The translations under genes and the position numbers were made by a program. Shown here one piece after another: positions 36,801 through 44,784 of a stretch of 64,000 nucleotides of DNA. Source of the DNA: Hanleya hanleyi (Eukaryota; Mollusca; Polyplacophora; Lepidopleurida; Hanleyidae); NCBI GenBank assembly GCA_036873755.1, contig JAVTVY010017513.1, positions 1-64,000 on the forward strand, in the 5' to 3' direction. Each line of letters begins with the position of its first letter. The stretch's first letter is position 1. Below the pieces are notes generated by a model, which was given only the letters and a program-made list of their open reading frames with translations, was not told the origin of the DNA and did no database searches.

Positions 36801-39800
36801 TTATAAGTTACTTACCATATCACTAGCTGCTATCATCACCATCTGCAATACAGTTCTTCAAACCTCCATAGTTCTAGCTTAACAGGAATAAATCCATCTG
36901 ATTTCTGCAGTTGGAGAGGTCAGCCATTTTGATTGTTATCGTCTGGTGGCGCCCCCAGTGTTCAATTAAATTTTCAAGGGCAGATAACTCCACTCATTTT
37001 GGCAAAGACAGTTCAGAATATAAAGATTTTTGAAACAGAAATTGTATATATTATACTTAGTGATAATGATGAAGAGGATAATATAAAGTATTCTTTAATG
37101 GGTATTTTTTTGTTGCTGACATTATGTTAGAACTGATTCTTCTAAAAATATTTTGCCATTTTGTCCAATTTTACTATAAAATCATGGATTTGGAATGACT
37201 ATAAAATCTGAATTCAACAAGATTTCTTATCTAATATGTGAGAGACTGGTGTTATTAATGTCTTTATTCTATTCAAGTAGAAACCCATAGTACTGATCAC
37301 TTTAAAATATCAAAAAATATGTTCACATTTCTGAGTAATATGTCAGTAACCACATGTGAATATTTTACACAGTTGTAGCTATTTTGAAATGTGAAGTACA
37401 AATCTGATGTTTGGTGGTTTCATTGAAATGAGATTTGATGTCACTGAGTGAAATCAAATCAGCCAACTTTAAGCTGGGTTATTCCCAGAGCTAATTAATA
37501 TAACTCAAACTTGTAAACATGTAGTTCTAATTTATAATGTTATGTTACTGTAACAGTTTGTGGGAAAATTCCAATAATCTAGAAATCCTATTGGATTGAA
37601 TCTTATAGGATTTTTCAGAATCTATTATAATAGGATTTTTCAGAATCTTATAGGATTTTTCAGACTCTTATATTTTAGAAGCTCATATGATTTTTTAGAA
37701 TCTTTAGGATTTTTCAAAATCTTATAGGATGCTAGAAGATATTTTTGCAAGGGGAAGTCCCCCAGGTTATGCTATATAACTGACAAAGTCCAAGAAGTGT
37801 CTTTGAGGAGTACCTTAGATTATGCAGAACAAAAACAAAGTCTCAGAAGTGTCTCTGAAGTCCCCTAAGTTTTGCTGAAGAACTGACAAAGTCCAAGAAG
37901 TGTCTTTGAGGAGTACCTTGGATTATGCCGAACAAAAACAAAGTCTCAGAAGTGTCTCTGAAGTCCCTCATTTTTTGTTATGAAATTGACAAAGTCCATG
38001 AAGTGTCTTTGAGGAGTCCCTTGACTACTGCCTTTTTCTAATGAAGTACCTTTGAAGTGTGCCAATATTTTTCTCTGTCGTTGAAGTGCCTTTCAAGTGT
38101 ACTCTTCAGAGGCACTTCTAGGCACACTTCACATGAAGTGTGACACTTCTGGACAGTAAGGGGTATCCTGTTCCTGTATTATGGCATGTATGGGGTAATT
38201 TTCTTAATCTCAATCTCGATTTCTATAATTGTAGGAAACCCTGATCAGTGCCTTCGTTTTCCCACACTGGCCTCCAAATGGTGTCAATGTGTTTTTCGCT
38301 TTTGTCATTGGTTTTATTTGTGCGTCACACCTTTTCTTGGTAAGTCCTAATTTATTAACCTGTCAGGGTTACCACATTACCGTACTAATTGTTTAATACT
38401 GTATTCTCCAAAATTGCTTAAACTTAAAGTGATCGTAAATCCTCAAGTAAAGTTTACATCAAATGAAAGACCATTGCAAACAGTGTGGGAAAATATTTAT
38501 TTTAATTTTTTACGATTTTATTACACAGAGTAAACTGCAATTAAAGCATGATATTCTATGGTGGTCTGTTGCAATCATATTTAGGTCCAGTGATGTCACA
38601 CTGCCTTAATACATATATTTCAAACTTTGTATGCACTTTCCAAAAGGTGTGTATACTTTAAGTTTCAACACAGACTCACTGTGCCAATGTGCATGTTTCA
38701 CCAAAATCTGGGAGATGGTGACTCATGAGTGTCAAGTCAATTTGAATCTTGCATTTAATTTCCCAGATTTTGGAACATGCACATTGGAACAGTGAGTCTG
38801 TGTTGAAACTCAAAGTATACATACCTTAAAGATGTAATCAGCCTCAAATCTGGGATGAAATCAATGTCTCTCAAACTCAGCGAAAGTGACATATGTTACA
38901 ACAGGTACAAACTGAAACACATTTGACCACAAAAAAACTGAACTTGTTTCTACCATTCACGAGAAAATAGAAGGAATTGATCTTTAAAAATAAACGGCAT
39001 GGCATGCCGTTTATTCTTCCACGGCCGTGTCAACAAGCGTATACACGTGTGGTGCATTCTACCAACGTATGCTGTGCGACATTACCGAACTGTATGCACG
39101 AGCCATGACGTTATCCCATGGCTGCAGCTGTGCAGCATTCAAATTCGTGAGCGTCACTACGTCGCTCATACGTCACTGCGTGATGTCATTTTCCTCTCCG
39201 CGTACAACACACACTCAATGGCGAGACAGAAAAGCCGTCGAAGCGGGCAGAGTTACAAATTTCTCTGACAAGATATTCTTGCATTCGTTGTATATGACGA
39301 TCCCACTATCATCAAATATAATACATATGGTGCTTTGGTAATCTTCCCTGCTGAAAAAACGCACAGGGGAGAGTTTACAAAATCCATCCATTTTGAGGCT
39401 GATTACATCTTTAAGCTTGAATCAAGCACTGGAAAGTGCATACAAAGATTGAAATATATGTATTAAGGCAGTGTGACGTAACTGGACCTAAATATGATTG
39501 CAACAGACAACCATAGAATACCATGCTTTAATTGCAGTTTACTCTATGTAATAAAATTGTAAAAAATTGAAATAAATATTTTCCAACACTGTTCACAATG
39601 GTCTTTCATTTGATAGAAACTTTACTTGAGGGTTTACGATCACTTTAACTGTCTCAAATTTTGAACCTATACCATCATGACCATTGCAGTGACTAGATTT
39701 TCACTTCACTGTGAGATATACATACCAGTAATCTAGTTATTTAAAGGAGAGCTTGCCTGAACGTGTTTTCCACTGCATATTTTCCCTTTGATAATTGACA

Positions 39801-40785
39801 TATTCGAGAATAATCCATTTTTTGTCGAAGATAAAGCATTTTTTATTTTGTGCTAACCAACTATAGGGCGCCGCCATTACATTCATCTAGAGTTGAGAGA
39901 GAATGAGGGCCAAGTTGATTTGAAGGAACGTTGTCGTTGTGGCGAATACCATGTAACGCTAGCAATGACGTCACCTTTGTTACATTGTATGGAACAAGAA
40001 CATTCCCATCCAACTCAATGGGGCATGATATCCAGCCACAGTAGTTCTGATTTTTGGACAGGATTATCCTGCCAAAGTGCACACTGCTGGAATATCAAAA
40101 AAAAATATTAAAAGCGCTATTCATCGAACACTGATCACTGTTCAATTCTGTGAACATTATTTCTTTGTTGATCCAAAAGTGATAAAAATAATGTTATAGC
40201 AATTATGAAGGAGTAGCATATGAAAAGCTCGCTAAAACTAGGGATCTCTCTATCCTAGATACCCCTGGTCAGCTTACACATAGGAATGAATCATGGTCAT
40301 GGTAAATGCAAGTGTAAATATCAGCCAATCATCAAAGCAACATTCGGTGTACATGTATATTGACTAATCAGGTCACATGTTTTACGTGATCATGGCAGGT
40401 TATAATTTCAACAGATTTGTGTACACTGGAAGTGGTTGGACCACGATCTGCTGTGCAAGATGGTCAAGGTTTCGCCGTTGGCTCAAAAAGAAACCTTGAT
40501 GTTGTGAAAATGGTTTTTCTTAGCTATCTATTAAGTATTCCACTGTTGTGGATAATGCTTTATAAGAAAGTTCTTCTGCATTCCATGATTTTGCTCTCAA
40601 TTAGGAATCAACACACACAGTACATTTCTAACATTGTCAAGTGATTTGTTTCCTTGTTTCAGATCTACTGGTACAGACAAGGTGACTTGGAGCCTAAATT
40701 CAGGACAATGATATTCTACAACGCCTTCACCATTGTTCTCTTGTGTGTGTGTGGAAACTTGTACATTCACTCAGTTGGTAAATGA
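12800..40785 (+). CDS. TMEM243: TMEM243 orthologue, four-exon gene (transmembrane protein 243)
   Basis: The four exons join in frame (all introns phase 0) to a 120-residue protein, against 118 for human TMEM243. Family signatures are PLFGE near residue 20, DRVANLVVG at 29-37, LISAFVFP at 48-55 and the block IYWYRQGDLEPKFR at 81-94. The C-terminus is NLYIHSVGK, where human has a closely similar end. Hydrophobic stretches at about 32-54, 61-83 and 96-115 predict three or so membrane helices. The family is conserved in animals, but its biochemical role is not established as far as I know. The start at 12800 has A at -3 and G at +4 and an in-frame stop nine bases upstream. All splice sites are canonical GT/AG. 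The introns (8159, 17141 and 2323 bp) are crowded with transposons, yet the frame and splice sites are intact, so the gene looks functional. Confidence 0.95.
12900..13535. other. Intron 1 start; no feature recognised
   Basis: No exon, repeat family or RNA gene was recognised. Short frames at 12920-13159 have no recognisable domain. Confidence 0.5.
13538..14460. mobile_element. Palindromic non-autonomous DNA element in intron 1
   Basis: An end at 13538-13583 (GGGGGGTCGAGGGAGTAAAG, then GTAGAAGGGAGGACACTC) is mirrored at about 14415-14460 (GTGTCCTCCCTTCTACC ending in poly-C). A second inverted pair (about 13670-13790 and 13850-13990) shares AAAAACTCTTGTGAAA-like words. No target duplication is clear and no transposase is present. 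Confidence 0.6.
14470..16690. other. Intron 1 interior; only simple repeats seen
   Basis: A (TA)n run sits at about 14668-14684. The rest is AT-rich with ACATGTA words. I see no coding exon or recognisable element. Confidence 0.5.
16701..18620 (+). mobile_element. Tandem-array element, about 173-bp units, with hairpin head (pearl/HINE-like)
   Basis: The head is a palindrome, GTCCCCCGCCGCAACGCGGC followed by CGGGGAC. Ten units follow, each with GTCCGT words and a GATAAC landmark at 16794, 16964, 17152, 17322, 17516, 17690, 17846, 18020, 18194 and 18349. The first four form a 358-bp dimer repeated exactly, with the hairpin head copied at about 17062 and again, slightly altered, at about 17420. 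The right margin has GGCGGGGAAATCCCCGC at about 18602. The 296-codon open frame at 17471-18361 arises because most units keep frame and shows no domain. The design resembles bivalve pearl elements, but the terminal sequences were not matched. Confidence 0.65.
18975..19895 (+). mobile_element. Tandem-array element, about 150-bp units, TTTTTACCCCTCGG head
   Basis: The head reads TTTTTACCCCTCGGCCAATT with an inverted partner (CCATGGGGTATTGTC), then a GTCCGTCTGTCCGTACGTCC stretch. Degenerate units follow with landmarks near 19255, 19411, 19548, 19699 and 19852, each containing GGCCATCTTTAATT and a TATCTC word. The head is homologous to the one at 32333, although the array units differ. Confidence 0.65.
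19896..20460. other. Intron 1, dispersed repeat piece and unclassified DNA
   Basis: The part at 20020-20145 is related to the 10.7-11.6 kb units (CGCTCAGAACGCTTCTTCGG and GGGCGGCCCCTGGATCC). Nothing else is recognised. Confidence 0.5.
20461..21042. other. Intron 1 end, up to the exon 2 acceptor
   Basis: No exon or repeat is recognised before the acceptor TTTCAG at 21037-21042. A 72-codon frame at 20464-20682 has no domain. Confidence 0.5.
21043..21093 (+). CDS. TMEM243: TMEM243 coding exon 2 (residues 29-45)
   Basis: This 51-bp micro-exon encodes DRVANLVVGVFTSIAVL, the start of the first hydrophobic segment. The acceptor is TATATTTCAG and the donor GTAAGT. Its frame joins exons 1 and 3 exactly at the family's conserved DR..NLVVG block. 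Confidence 0.93.
21189..21264 (+). repeat. Tandem duplication of about 38 bp
   Basis: TCTGCAGAACTAGAAATTGC is repeated head to tail together with the GTGAAAATGATCTTTCT that follows it. Confidence 0.85.
21375..21480 (+). repeat. GGCGAGTG/CACTCGCC palindromic repeat, left copy
   Basis: Following CTCTCAAGGAG are several inverted words such as GGCGAGCGATCACTCGC and GGCGAGTGATGAACCACTCG. An inverted relative is at 27165-27305, so the two flank the 5.9 kb that includes the LINE. Confidence 0.65.
21481..21640 (+). repeat. Two diverged tandem units of about 90 bp
   Basis: GGTCAGAATAAAATTTAATN followed by ACATCTTCAGCTGT occurs at about 21484 and 21575. Confidence 0.7.
22122..25640 (-). pseudogene. 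LINE ORF2: endonuclease plus reverse transcriptase, two frameshifts
   Basis: The first frame (25640 down to 23505, 711 codons) starts MTISNLLRISCWNIDGLKSK and holds an APE-type endonuclease (IGLIETW, YIPPDDS, MGDFNSR, IDYFL). Here the usual SDH near the end reads SRH, a change at a catalytic position. Then comes reverse transcriptase: SSGPDQITNEM, NYRGIALLS, GFRKDHRTTDQL and FVDFKKAFD (first catalytic Asp). A one-base loss near 23562-23566 shifts the frame. The next frame has GVRQGD and the catalytic YADD at 23363-23374. A second shift near 22735-22755 leads to the C-terminal part (22871 to 22122), with SAHRLQIETGRYKKIP and a CTEC...H...C zinc-binding pattern typical of CR1-like elements. Intact copies elsewhere would make a single ORF2 protein that nicks DNA and primes reverse transcription. 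Confidence 0.9.
25973..26869 (-). pseudogene. LINE ORF1 with SGNH/GDSL-type esterase domain, N-terminally broken
   Basis: The 298-codon frame has LLIGTNDV with the GTND block at residues 38-41 and EEDKIHLNDSG, the Asp-x-x-His block, at 118-121. These are blocks III and V of SGNH hydrolases, as found in ORF1 of CR1-clade LINEs. The N-terminal GDS block is not in this frame. An upstream frame on the same strand (26857-27048) may be its continuation after a shift near 26865. The C-terminal half is rich in Pro, Thr and Gln and probably disordered. It lies 332 bp upstream of ORF2. Confidence 0.75.
27012..27144 (+). other. Possible orphan first exon or gene fragment in intron 2
   Basis: From ATG at 27012 the + strand reads MSNPKGKPIELSTYLKWGEE and then a well-formed amphipathic protein-like stretch to about residue 44. 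A possible GTAATG donor follows at 27145. I do not recognise the protein and see no continuing exon. It could be a captured exon, a decayed gene or chance. The same DNA overlaps the proposed 5' end of the LINE on the other strand. Confidence 0.25.
27165..27305 (-). repeat. GGCGAGTG/CACTCGCC palindromic repeat, right copy
   Basis: Four inverted pairs of AGGCGAGTG and CACTCGCCT lie within 110 bp, followed by CTCCTTGAGAGGCCTGCTCT. The end matches, in reverse, the CTCTCAAGGAG of the left copy at 21375. Confidence 0.65.
27306..28190. other. Intron 2, unclassified DNA with one hairpin
   Basis: ACCTCCGTCGATCAGACGGAGGT at about 27731-27753 forms a perfect short hairpin, with a related CCTCGACGGAGGTCTTTGCG at 30781. 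No gene is seen. Confidence 0.5.
28196..29535 (+). repeat. Local segmental duplications in intron 2
   Basis: A block of about 138 bp (starting CTGTGAATCCGATCAACAAC) at 28301-28440 recurs at 29396-29533 with very few changes. A second block (CTCTCGGCTTTTTCTTTTCC ... GGGGGAGATAGCGACTG) at 28201-28310 recurs at 28453-28550. Confidence 0.85.
28560..29390. other. Intron 2 stretch between the duplicated blocks
   Basis: Scattered GATTCCGTCACG words recur (about 28983, 29006, 29192 and 29371). No exon or known repeat is seen. Confidence 0.4.
29638..29875 (+). mobile_element. hAT-like MITE, 3'-incomplete copy
   Basis: It starts CACAGTTGCCTGGCCTGTGT and continues with the same sequence as the complete copy at 52730-53068, through TTTCTCTTTCATCTTTGG to CCTCTATGACAT, then stops before the second terminal repeat. 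Confidence 0.8.
29880..30957. other. Intron 2, no feature recognised
   Basis: This is AT-rich DNA. CCTCGACGGAGGTCTTTGCG at 30781 is related to the hairpin at 27731. No exon was recognised. Confidence 0.4.
30966..31476. mobile_element. hAT-like MITE with TCATGGAA words
   Basis: The ends are GGGTTCCCGCGGTCATGGAA on the left and TCAGTGCATGAACCC on the right, each followed inward by repeated GGTCATGGAAAAGTCATGGA words in opposite orientation. The flanks TTTATATA and TGTATATA agree at seven of eight bases, which fits the 8-bp duplication of hAT elements. There is no open frame. Confidence 0.65.
31733..32135 (+). repeat. GAAGTNNCTTTGAAGT array, left end of the 6.4 kb element
   Basis: TAACTTTGAAG is repeated at 31759-31780 and GTCACAATGAA at 31880-31905. 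The block 31905-31960 (AAGTGTGCCTCAAATATTTT AATTAGGTACTGC) is mirrored at about 32003-32042. Confidence 0.75.
32333..33190 (+). mobile_element. Tandem-array element, five 158-bp units, ACCCCTCGGGC hairpin head
   Basis: The head hairpin is CTCGGGCAGATTCTGCCCGAG at 32341-32361 (8-bp stem), followed by GTCTGTCCGTCCG runs. The landmark CCTTGTAAACAC recurs at 32435, 32593, 32751, 32909 and 33067, an exact 158-bp period. The last unit breaks off near 33190. The head is homologous to that at 18975. The period and design resemble bivalve pearl-type elements. Confidence 0.75.
33191..34380. other. Intron 2, unclassified DNA
   Basis: No exon or repeat family was recognised. A few frames of 60-80 codons here have no domain. 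Confidence 0.4.
34381..36131 (+). mobile_element. Tandem-array element, nine about 169-bp units, GTCTCCCCCAA ends
   Basis: GTCTCCCCCAAC at 34381 is mirrored by GTTGGGGGAGAC ending at 36131, and the left end also forms its own hairpin with GTTGGGGGGAGAC at 34396-34408. Inside, GTCTGCAAGATATC recurs at 34494, 34663, 34832, 35000, 35169, 35339, 35508 (slightly altered), 35672 and 35831. Each unit holds GAACTACTGGATGGAATTTC, GGGATAGCCCCCTCATTTGA and CCGTCCGTCCATCTACTTGT. The last 130 bp before the right end are unique. The open frames here are products of the repeat. Confidence 0.75.
36132..37580. other. Intron 2, unclassified AT-rich DNA
   Basis: This is probably the interior of the 6.4 kb element. 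No coding potential or known family is seen. Confidence 0.4.
37581..37740 (+). repeat. Degenerate ATAGGATTTTTCAGAATCTT repeats
   Basis: Six or so imperfect copies of ATAGGATTTTTCAGAATCTT follow one another. Confidence 0.8.
37770..38162 (+). repeat. 103-bp tandem repeat and right end array of the 6.4 kb element
   Basis: TGACAAAGTCCANGAAGTGT recurs at 37781, 37884 and 37987, giving a 103-bp period. The last 100 bases carry AAGTGCCTTTCAAGTGTAC and GACACTTCTGGACAG, which mirror the left end. Confidence 0.8.
38235..38339 (+). CDS. TMEM243: TMEM243 coding exon 3 (residues 46-80)
   Basis: This exon encodes ETLISAFVFPHWPPNGVN and the second hydrophobic segment VFFAFVIGFICASHLFL. The acceptor is ATAATTGTAG and the donor GTAAGT. 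LISAFVFP and the PP pair are family marks. The acceptor lies 72 bp from the end of a transposon, so branch point and pyrimidine tract must fit in that gap. Confidence 0.94.
38428..39644. mobile_element. Non-autonomous DNA transposon with TTAA target duplication in intron 3
   Basis: TTAA at 38424-38427 and 39645-39648 flank inverted ends that start AGTGATCGTAAATCCTCAAG. The ends pair over about 220 bp (38428-38646 with 39427-39644). An inner inverted pair (about 38650-38830) centres on CCAGATTTTGG-type words. The centre (38990-39300) is GC-richer with no recognised gene. A TTAA duplication fits piggyBac-like or related elements. Confidence 0.8.
39649..40662. other. Intron 3 remainder
   Basis: One stretch (about 39980-40090, TCAATGGGGCATGATATCCA to ATTATCCTGCC) resembles 47400-47470, so a dispersed repeat is likely. 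The acceptor TTGTTTCAG ends at 40662. Confidence 0.4.
40663..40785 (+). CDS. TMEM243: TMEM243 coding exon 4 (residues 81-120 and stop)
   Basis: This exon starts IYWYRQGDLEPKFR, the most conserved block of the family, then a last hydrophobic stretch (MIFYNAFTIVLLCVCGNLYI) and the end HSVGK before TGA at 40783-40785. The acceptor is TCCTTGTTTCAG. Confidence 0.95.
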   Translation: MYWYRQGDLEPKFRTMIFYNAFTIVLLCVCGNLYIHSVGK

Positions 40786-41700
40786 TGGCAAAATATATGT
40801 ACAACATTGTTCCAACACAATTCCATAGACCTGTTGTTGTTGAGAATAACATTTTTCCCCTGTATACAGTCGGGAGACCAGCTTCCGTTCCACGTTAAAA
40901 GTTACCATAGTTACCCAGTTACCTTGGTTACCCTGATACCAAGAATGTGAGCAGACTTCATCTATCTGTAACTGGCATGTCTGGTTCTACGTAAAACTGA
41001 CAACCTCCAGCCCTCAGACATTGTAGTGACCCTGCTGTTGGCATAATCTTAGGCTCTCTCACAGTTCTCCAACGAGCTCTAAATGTGTACAATATTGCTG
41101 CAATGCGTTACACCATCTTCTCTAAGCAATGCAGGTACTCTGTACCAGCCTTGCACTTGAGATATCCTGTACAATTATTTATTAACATGGGGATAAAATT
41201 AGAAACCTTTGAGGCTCATTAAAATTAATAGGTCATATATCATTACTACTCGCTCATCTATCATCACTAAGATTTGTTTCTTTTATTATTTTCGATCTGC
41301 ATTTGTCTTCAGTGGGGTCCCGGGTCCCAGATGTTAAAACGAATAGGACCCTACTCGTGTGGTTTCCAGGTGTGAAAAGGAATAGGAACCAAAAATAAAA
41401 TCTCTTACTCTGCGTTGTCTAAGATCCAGATTGTTTTAGCAACATGTGCCGACAAGAATGGAAAGTCCCATTTTCCATGCTTCAACAGAGATGAAAGAGC
41501 TAATTTATGCTGGTTATTTTGTCCAGGCTTCAACATTTTGATTAGAGAACAGTCATATATTATTTTTATTCTGCAAACCGAATTAACAGTTCATACATCA
41601 GCTTGTTTCAATGCATATTTTGTAAAGAATACCTTGCCAAACTAAAAATAGAAATAAAAATAAAATAATATCCACCCCCCCCCCAACTTATCTTCGCGAG
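40786..41700 (+). other. TMEM243: TMEM243 3' UTR and possible polyadenylation signals
   Basis: AATAAA occurs at 41394-41399 and again at about 41653-41658. Either could end the transcript; nothing in the sequence decides. No open frame of note is seen. Confidence 0.3.
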
Positions 41701-42580
41701 CAAGTGATGATAAAGAACCATTAGGTTTAATGAGCCTTTAAACAGTCAAGCTCAGTGCCTTGGTGGAATCTCAAGCTGTCTTTAGAGAGAAAGAGTTCAA
41801 GTAGTGAAAAACTGGTTCTTTTTGGTCCAATCTCAGTCAATGGAGTCTACGAAGCCTGTGATTCGGTCATCATATAAATAACGCAGTTTGTCTCAGATGG
41901 GCTTAATTATGGACCCCCGTGTCACGTTATGGCCATGTGAGATGAACCATGATGAGGGATGTTGCAGTTAAACTGAAATTCTATTGCTCAAGAAATGTAT
42001 AGGTCATGAAACATATGAAGGCTGTTGTGGACAAACTTCTATATCTGTACTGTATCGAAACAGAAGACGGATTATGGCTGCCATTTTGTTTTTAGGGCTG
42101 ATTTCTTCGACCTTTGAGATTTGAAATGAACTGAACACTGTATAGCAGTGACAGCCATGAATGTGTACCAACTAAGTGAATAAGTGGGTGTCAAATGACA
42201 ACTGCTGAAAACATGGCAGCCCTTGGACAGTCTCTATAGCAACGGAAAGGGAGGTAACCAGTTTTAATGTATTCAGACAGACTTCCACAATTCAACAGAC
42301 GGCAGGAATGAAGGCATTCTGAGTAAACTTTGATGTATACAAAATTTGACTCTGGCCCTACGAACAACTCGTATGTTCACACAAAATAACGAAAGATGAA
42401 TCAGCCAATCACAGTGCCTTACACACCCTCCTTGACCAGACAGATATCCTTCCGCGGCAGTTCTTTTGATGTTGATCACATGTTTTGATGACATCCGGTG
42501 ATGTAGATGTGATTATGTTCCTGTTGAATTAGCGCCAAGTTGGAATGGTATCTTCAGGAGCATAAAATCATGGTTTGGTG
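41701..42580. other. Downstream intergenic DNA, nothing recognised
   Basis: No exon, repeat family or RNA gene was seen. Short frames here lack domains. Confidence 0.4.
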
Positions 42581-42622
42581 AGATTGGCATGACAGTGCCA
42601 TGCACAGTAGAGGATGACATTG

Positions 42623-42740
42623 ATCAGTGGCTCTTGTTTCCTATTGTGACAGTAACGATAGTTTGTGCTATATTTTCCCATTGATCAGTGGCCTTTGTTT
42701 CCTATTGTGAGAATAGTGATAGTTTGTGCTATATTTCTAC
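42623..42740 (+). repeat. About 60-bp tandem duplication
   Basis: TTGATCAGTGGCTCTTGTTT with the following CCTATTGTGA...GATAGTTTGTGCTATATTT occurs twice, at about 42619 and 42681. Confidence 0.85.
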
Positions 42741-42779
42741 GCCATTCTTGAATTCTGAGAGTTTGAGACACTGCTTTTG

Positions 42780-42836
42780 ATAGTGCTGAAATAGTGTTGA
42801 AAGCGACGTTAAATCATATTCACTCACTCACTCGAT
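42780..42836 (+). repeat. SINE 3' tail (CACTCACTCACTC)
   Basis: GCTGAAATAGTGTTGAAAGC, then GACGTTAAATCATATTCACTCACTCACTC, is a form of tail common on mollusc tRNA-derived SINEs. Antisense relatives are at 44905 and 52294. Confidence 0.55.
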
Positions 42837-43466
42837 GGTGCTGGACCACAAGAAAGACTATATTTAATATGATACCATGCAGTTGCTGCTTGATTGGGTC
42901 CCCTTCTAAATGAGAAATCTGAGCAATTTATGATTCGTCTTCATCTCAGGCCAAGTCGACTACTTTGAAATGCTGTAGATATATAGAGCATTGCTATGTA
43001 TAGTTGACTGGAGGAGATGATGAAACTCATGTGATTTGCAACCATTTTATGCTTAGTTATATCAGGATAAGAAAATCACAGGATAGACCTGAAACCAGAT
43101 GACATTTTATCCCATGATGCAATGTACATCCATGACCATTAAACATTAAATGGTAGGCGGTAATCAATATATAATTCAATTACCCTGCCACCTCCCTCAT
43201 GTAACACGACACCAATTTAATTGGTGAGATCTCTGGACTGGCACAGCCAGAACACCAAGCTTTTATTTGGTGGATTGGGTTACATTTCGGACTTCATGTC
43301 ATGCAGCACATATACTCTGCATTGACAGTTAAATTTGTCTAAGAAAAGAGGAAGTAAGAAACTTTACTTAGCATCGGTATAATGTACAAACCAGAGACCG
43401 ACAAACAAATAGTGTTGTGTTACATAAGCGATGCAAAATTTCTTCATAATTGATCACCTATCATGT

Positions 43467-43700
43467 ATGGGCCCTCGGCGGTTGAGTGGTCTAAGGCGCT
43501 TCGCTGGTGACTTCTAGCCTCACACCGCTGAACCGGCACAGGTTTGAGCCTAGCTGGTCCTTGTTTGGAAGTTTGTCAGTTACTTGCCGACGGGCGGTGG
43601 TTCTCTCCGGGTACTCCGGCTTTCTTCACCAACCAAACTGACCACTACCATATGAGTGAAACAACCTTGAGTGCGACATTAAGCCAAATCCCCCACCCCC
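43467..43700 (+). repeat. tRNA-derived SINE
   Basis: It begins GGGCCCTCGGCGGTTGAGTGG and has an A-box-like TTGAGTGGTCTAAGGCG and a B-box-like GGTTTGAGCC about 50 bp apart, as in a tRNA-type polymerase III promoter. The body contains GGAAGTTTGTCAGTTACTTG and CCGGGTACTCCGGCTTTCTT, words shared with broadly distributed invertebrate SINEs such as the mollusc RUDI type. It ends GAGTGCGACATTAAGCC. It does not fold as a functional tRNA. Confidence 0.75.
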
Positions 43701-43782
43701 GGCCCCCATGTACATGTAGAGCAATGGATGAAGACATCATGTGATTGAAAGAGGGATAAAACGTCATTAGGGTTTATGTCTA

Positions 43783-43999
43783 CGGTAATTCCCCTAATAA
43801 TTCGATCACCGGAAGTGCAACAAAAATGGCTTATATCTGGAAATATTCTTGATGGCACCAGCAACAAAGTGTCACGTTTTGTCATCATATGGGTTTTCTT
43901 CAATTTGAATGAAGAATGGGAATGTTACTTTTTCTCAGTGTTTGAATAACCGAGTTGTAAAGTGAACTTCCTGTGATTGAATTATTAGGGGAATTACCG
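43783..43999. mobile_element. 217-bp MITE, TA target duplication (copy 1)
   Basis: TA at 43781 and 44000 flanks inverted ends CGGTAATTCCCCTAATAATT, extending about 38 bp to the GGAAGT words. This design fits a Tc1/mariner-type MITE. Confidence 0.8.
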
Positions 44000-44277
44000 T
44001 ATTTGGTTTCTTGAACTGCATGCATGTATTCCAATGATGGTCACTGGAACAAGCAATGTTTAATAATATATCCCATGTATATTTTAATCAAATTGTTTAT
44101 TTGGTGCAACTCTTCTGGCTGAACAACCCCGACTGTAGAGCCTCAGTATACTTTTAGAAGCACGTAGCCTACACAGAACAGCAGATTTGACTGACCAGAC
44201 AGATCTGAGTGGACATAGAAGCAACATGCTTGAATTATGTGAAGGCTTGTTGCATGAAGACATGTGAAAATTGGCTA

Positions 44278-44510
44278 GGGTAATAACTCTAATAATTCAA
44301 TCACAAGAAGTGAAATTTTCCACCATGATAGTAAGAGAAAGTTTAAAAAAAAAAAAAAAAAAAAAAATTGATTCAAAATAATGCATATAATCCATTATTT
44401 CAATGATTTGAGCATGATCACATTTATTAGAACCACTGATATATTTGTTTTTAAATTTAATGTGGGTGATTGAAAATTGATAGGGGGATTGAATTATTAG
44501 AGGGATTACC
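44278..44510. mobile_element. About 233-bp MITE of the same family (copy 2)
   Basis: Ends GGGTAATAACTCTAATAATT and GAATTATTAGAGGGATTACC resemble copy 1 with changes. A 23-base poly-A run is at 44344-44366. A single end of the same family is at about 44788-44830. Confidence 0.7.
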
Positions 44511-44784
44511 ATCGCTTACAATAAGCTTACACATGTAGATTTGATCTCCTGCACTGATTTATGATATGATCGTTTCAACAATACTTTGAAATATTGACAC
44601 ACACGGTAAATGATCTAATGATTCAGGCACTCTATTGACATTCAATCACCCCAAAATTTTGGCTCAAATAAATGTTATCACCTGTGTCCTACATGTTGGA
44701 GAAACTAAATAGATACGGTAACGTTTTGTCTCATTCCATCAACTTTCTATTCTGATAAATTTGATCACCCCAATATATTTGGAT

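Larger units (their letters stand above)
31733..38162. mobile_element. 6.4 kb element with 21-bp terminal inverted repeats and AAGTGTC arrays
   Basis: CCCTTACTGTCCAGAAGTGT at 31733 and its reverse complement ending at 38162 match over 21 bases without mismatch. Both ends continue into arrays of short self-complementary words (TTTGAAGT, AGAAGTGT, CACTTC). No target duplication was found beside the ends and no transposase gene is seen. It contains two other tandem-array elements (32.3-33.2 and 34.4-36.1 kb). Its right end is 72 bp from the TMEM243 exon 3 acceptor. Confidence 0.65.

Noticed and set aside
43467..43540. Possible tRNA gene
   Set aside because: A- and B-box-like words are present, but the cloverleaf is not formed and the sequence continues into a SINE body.
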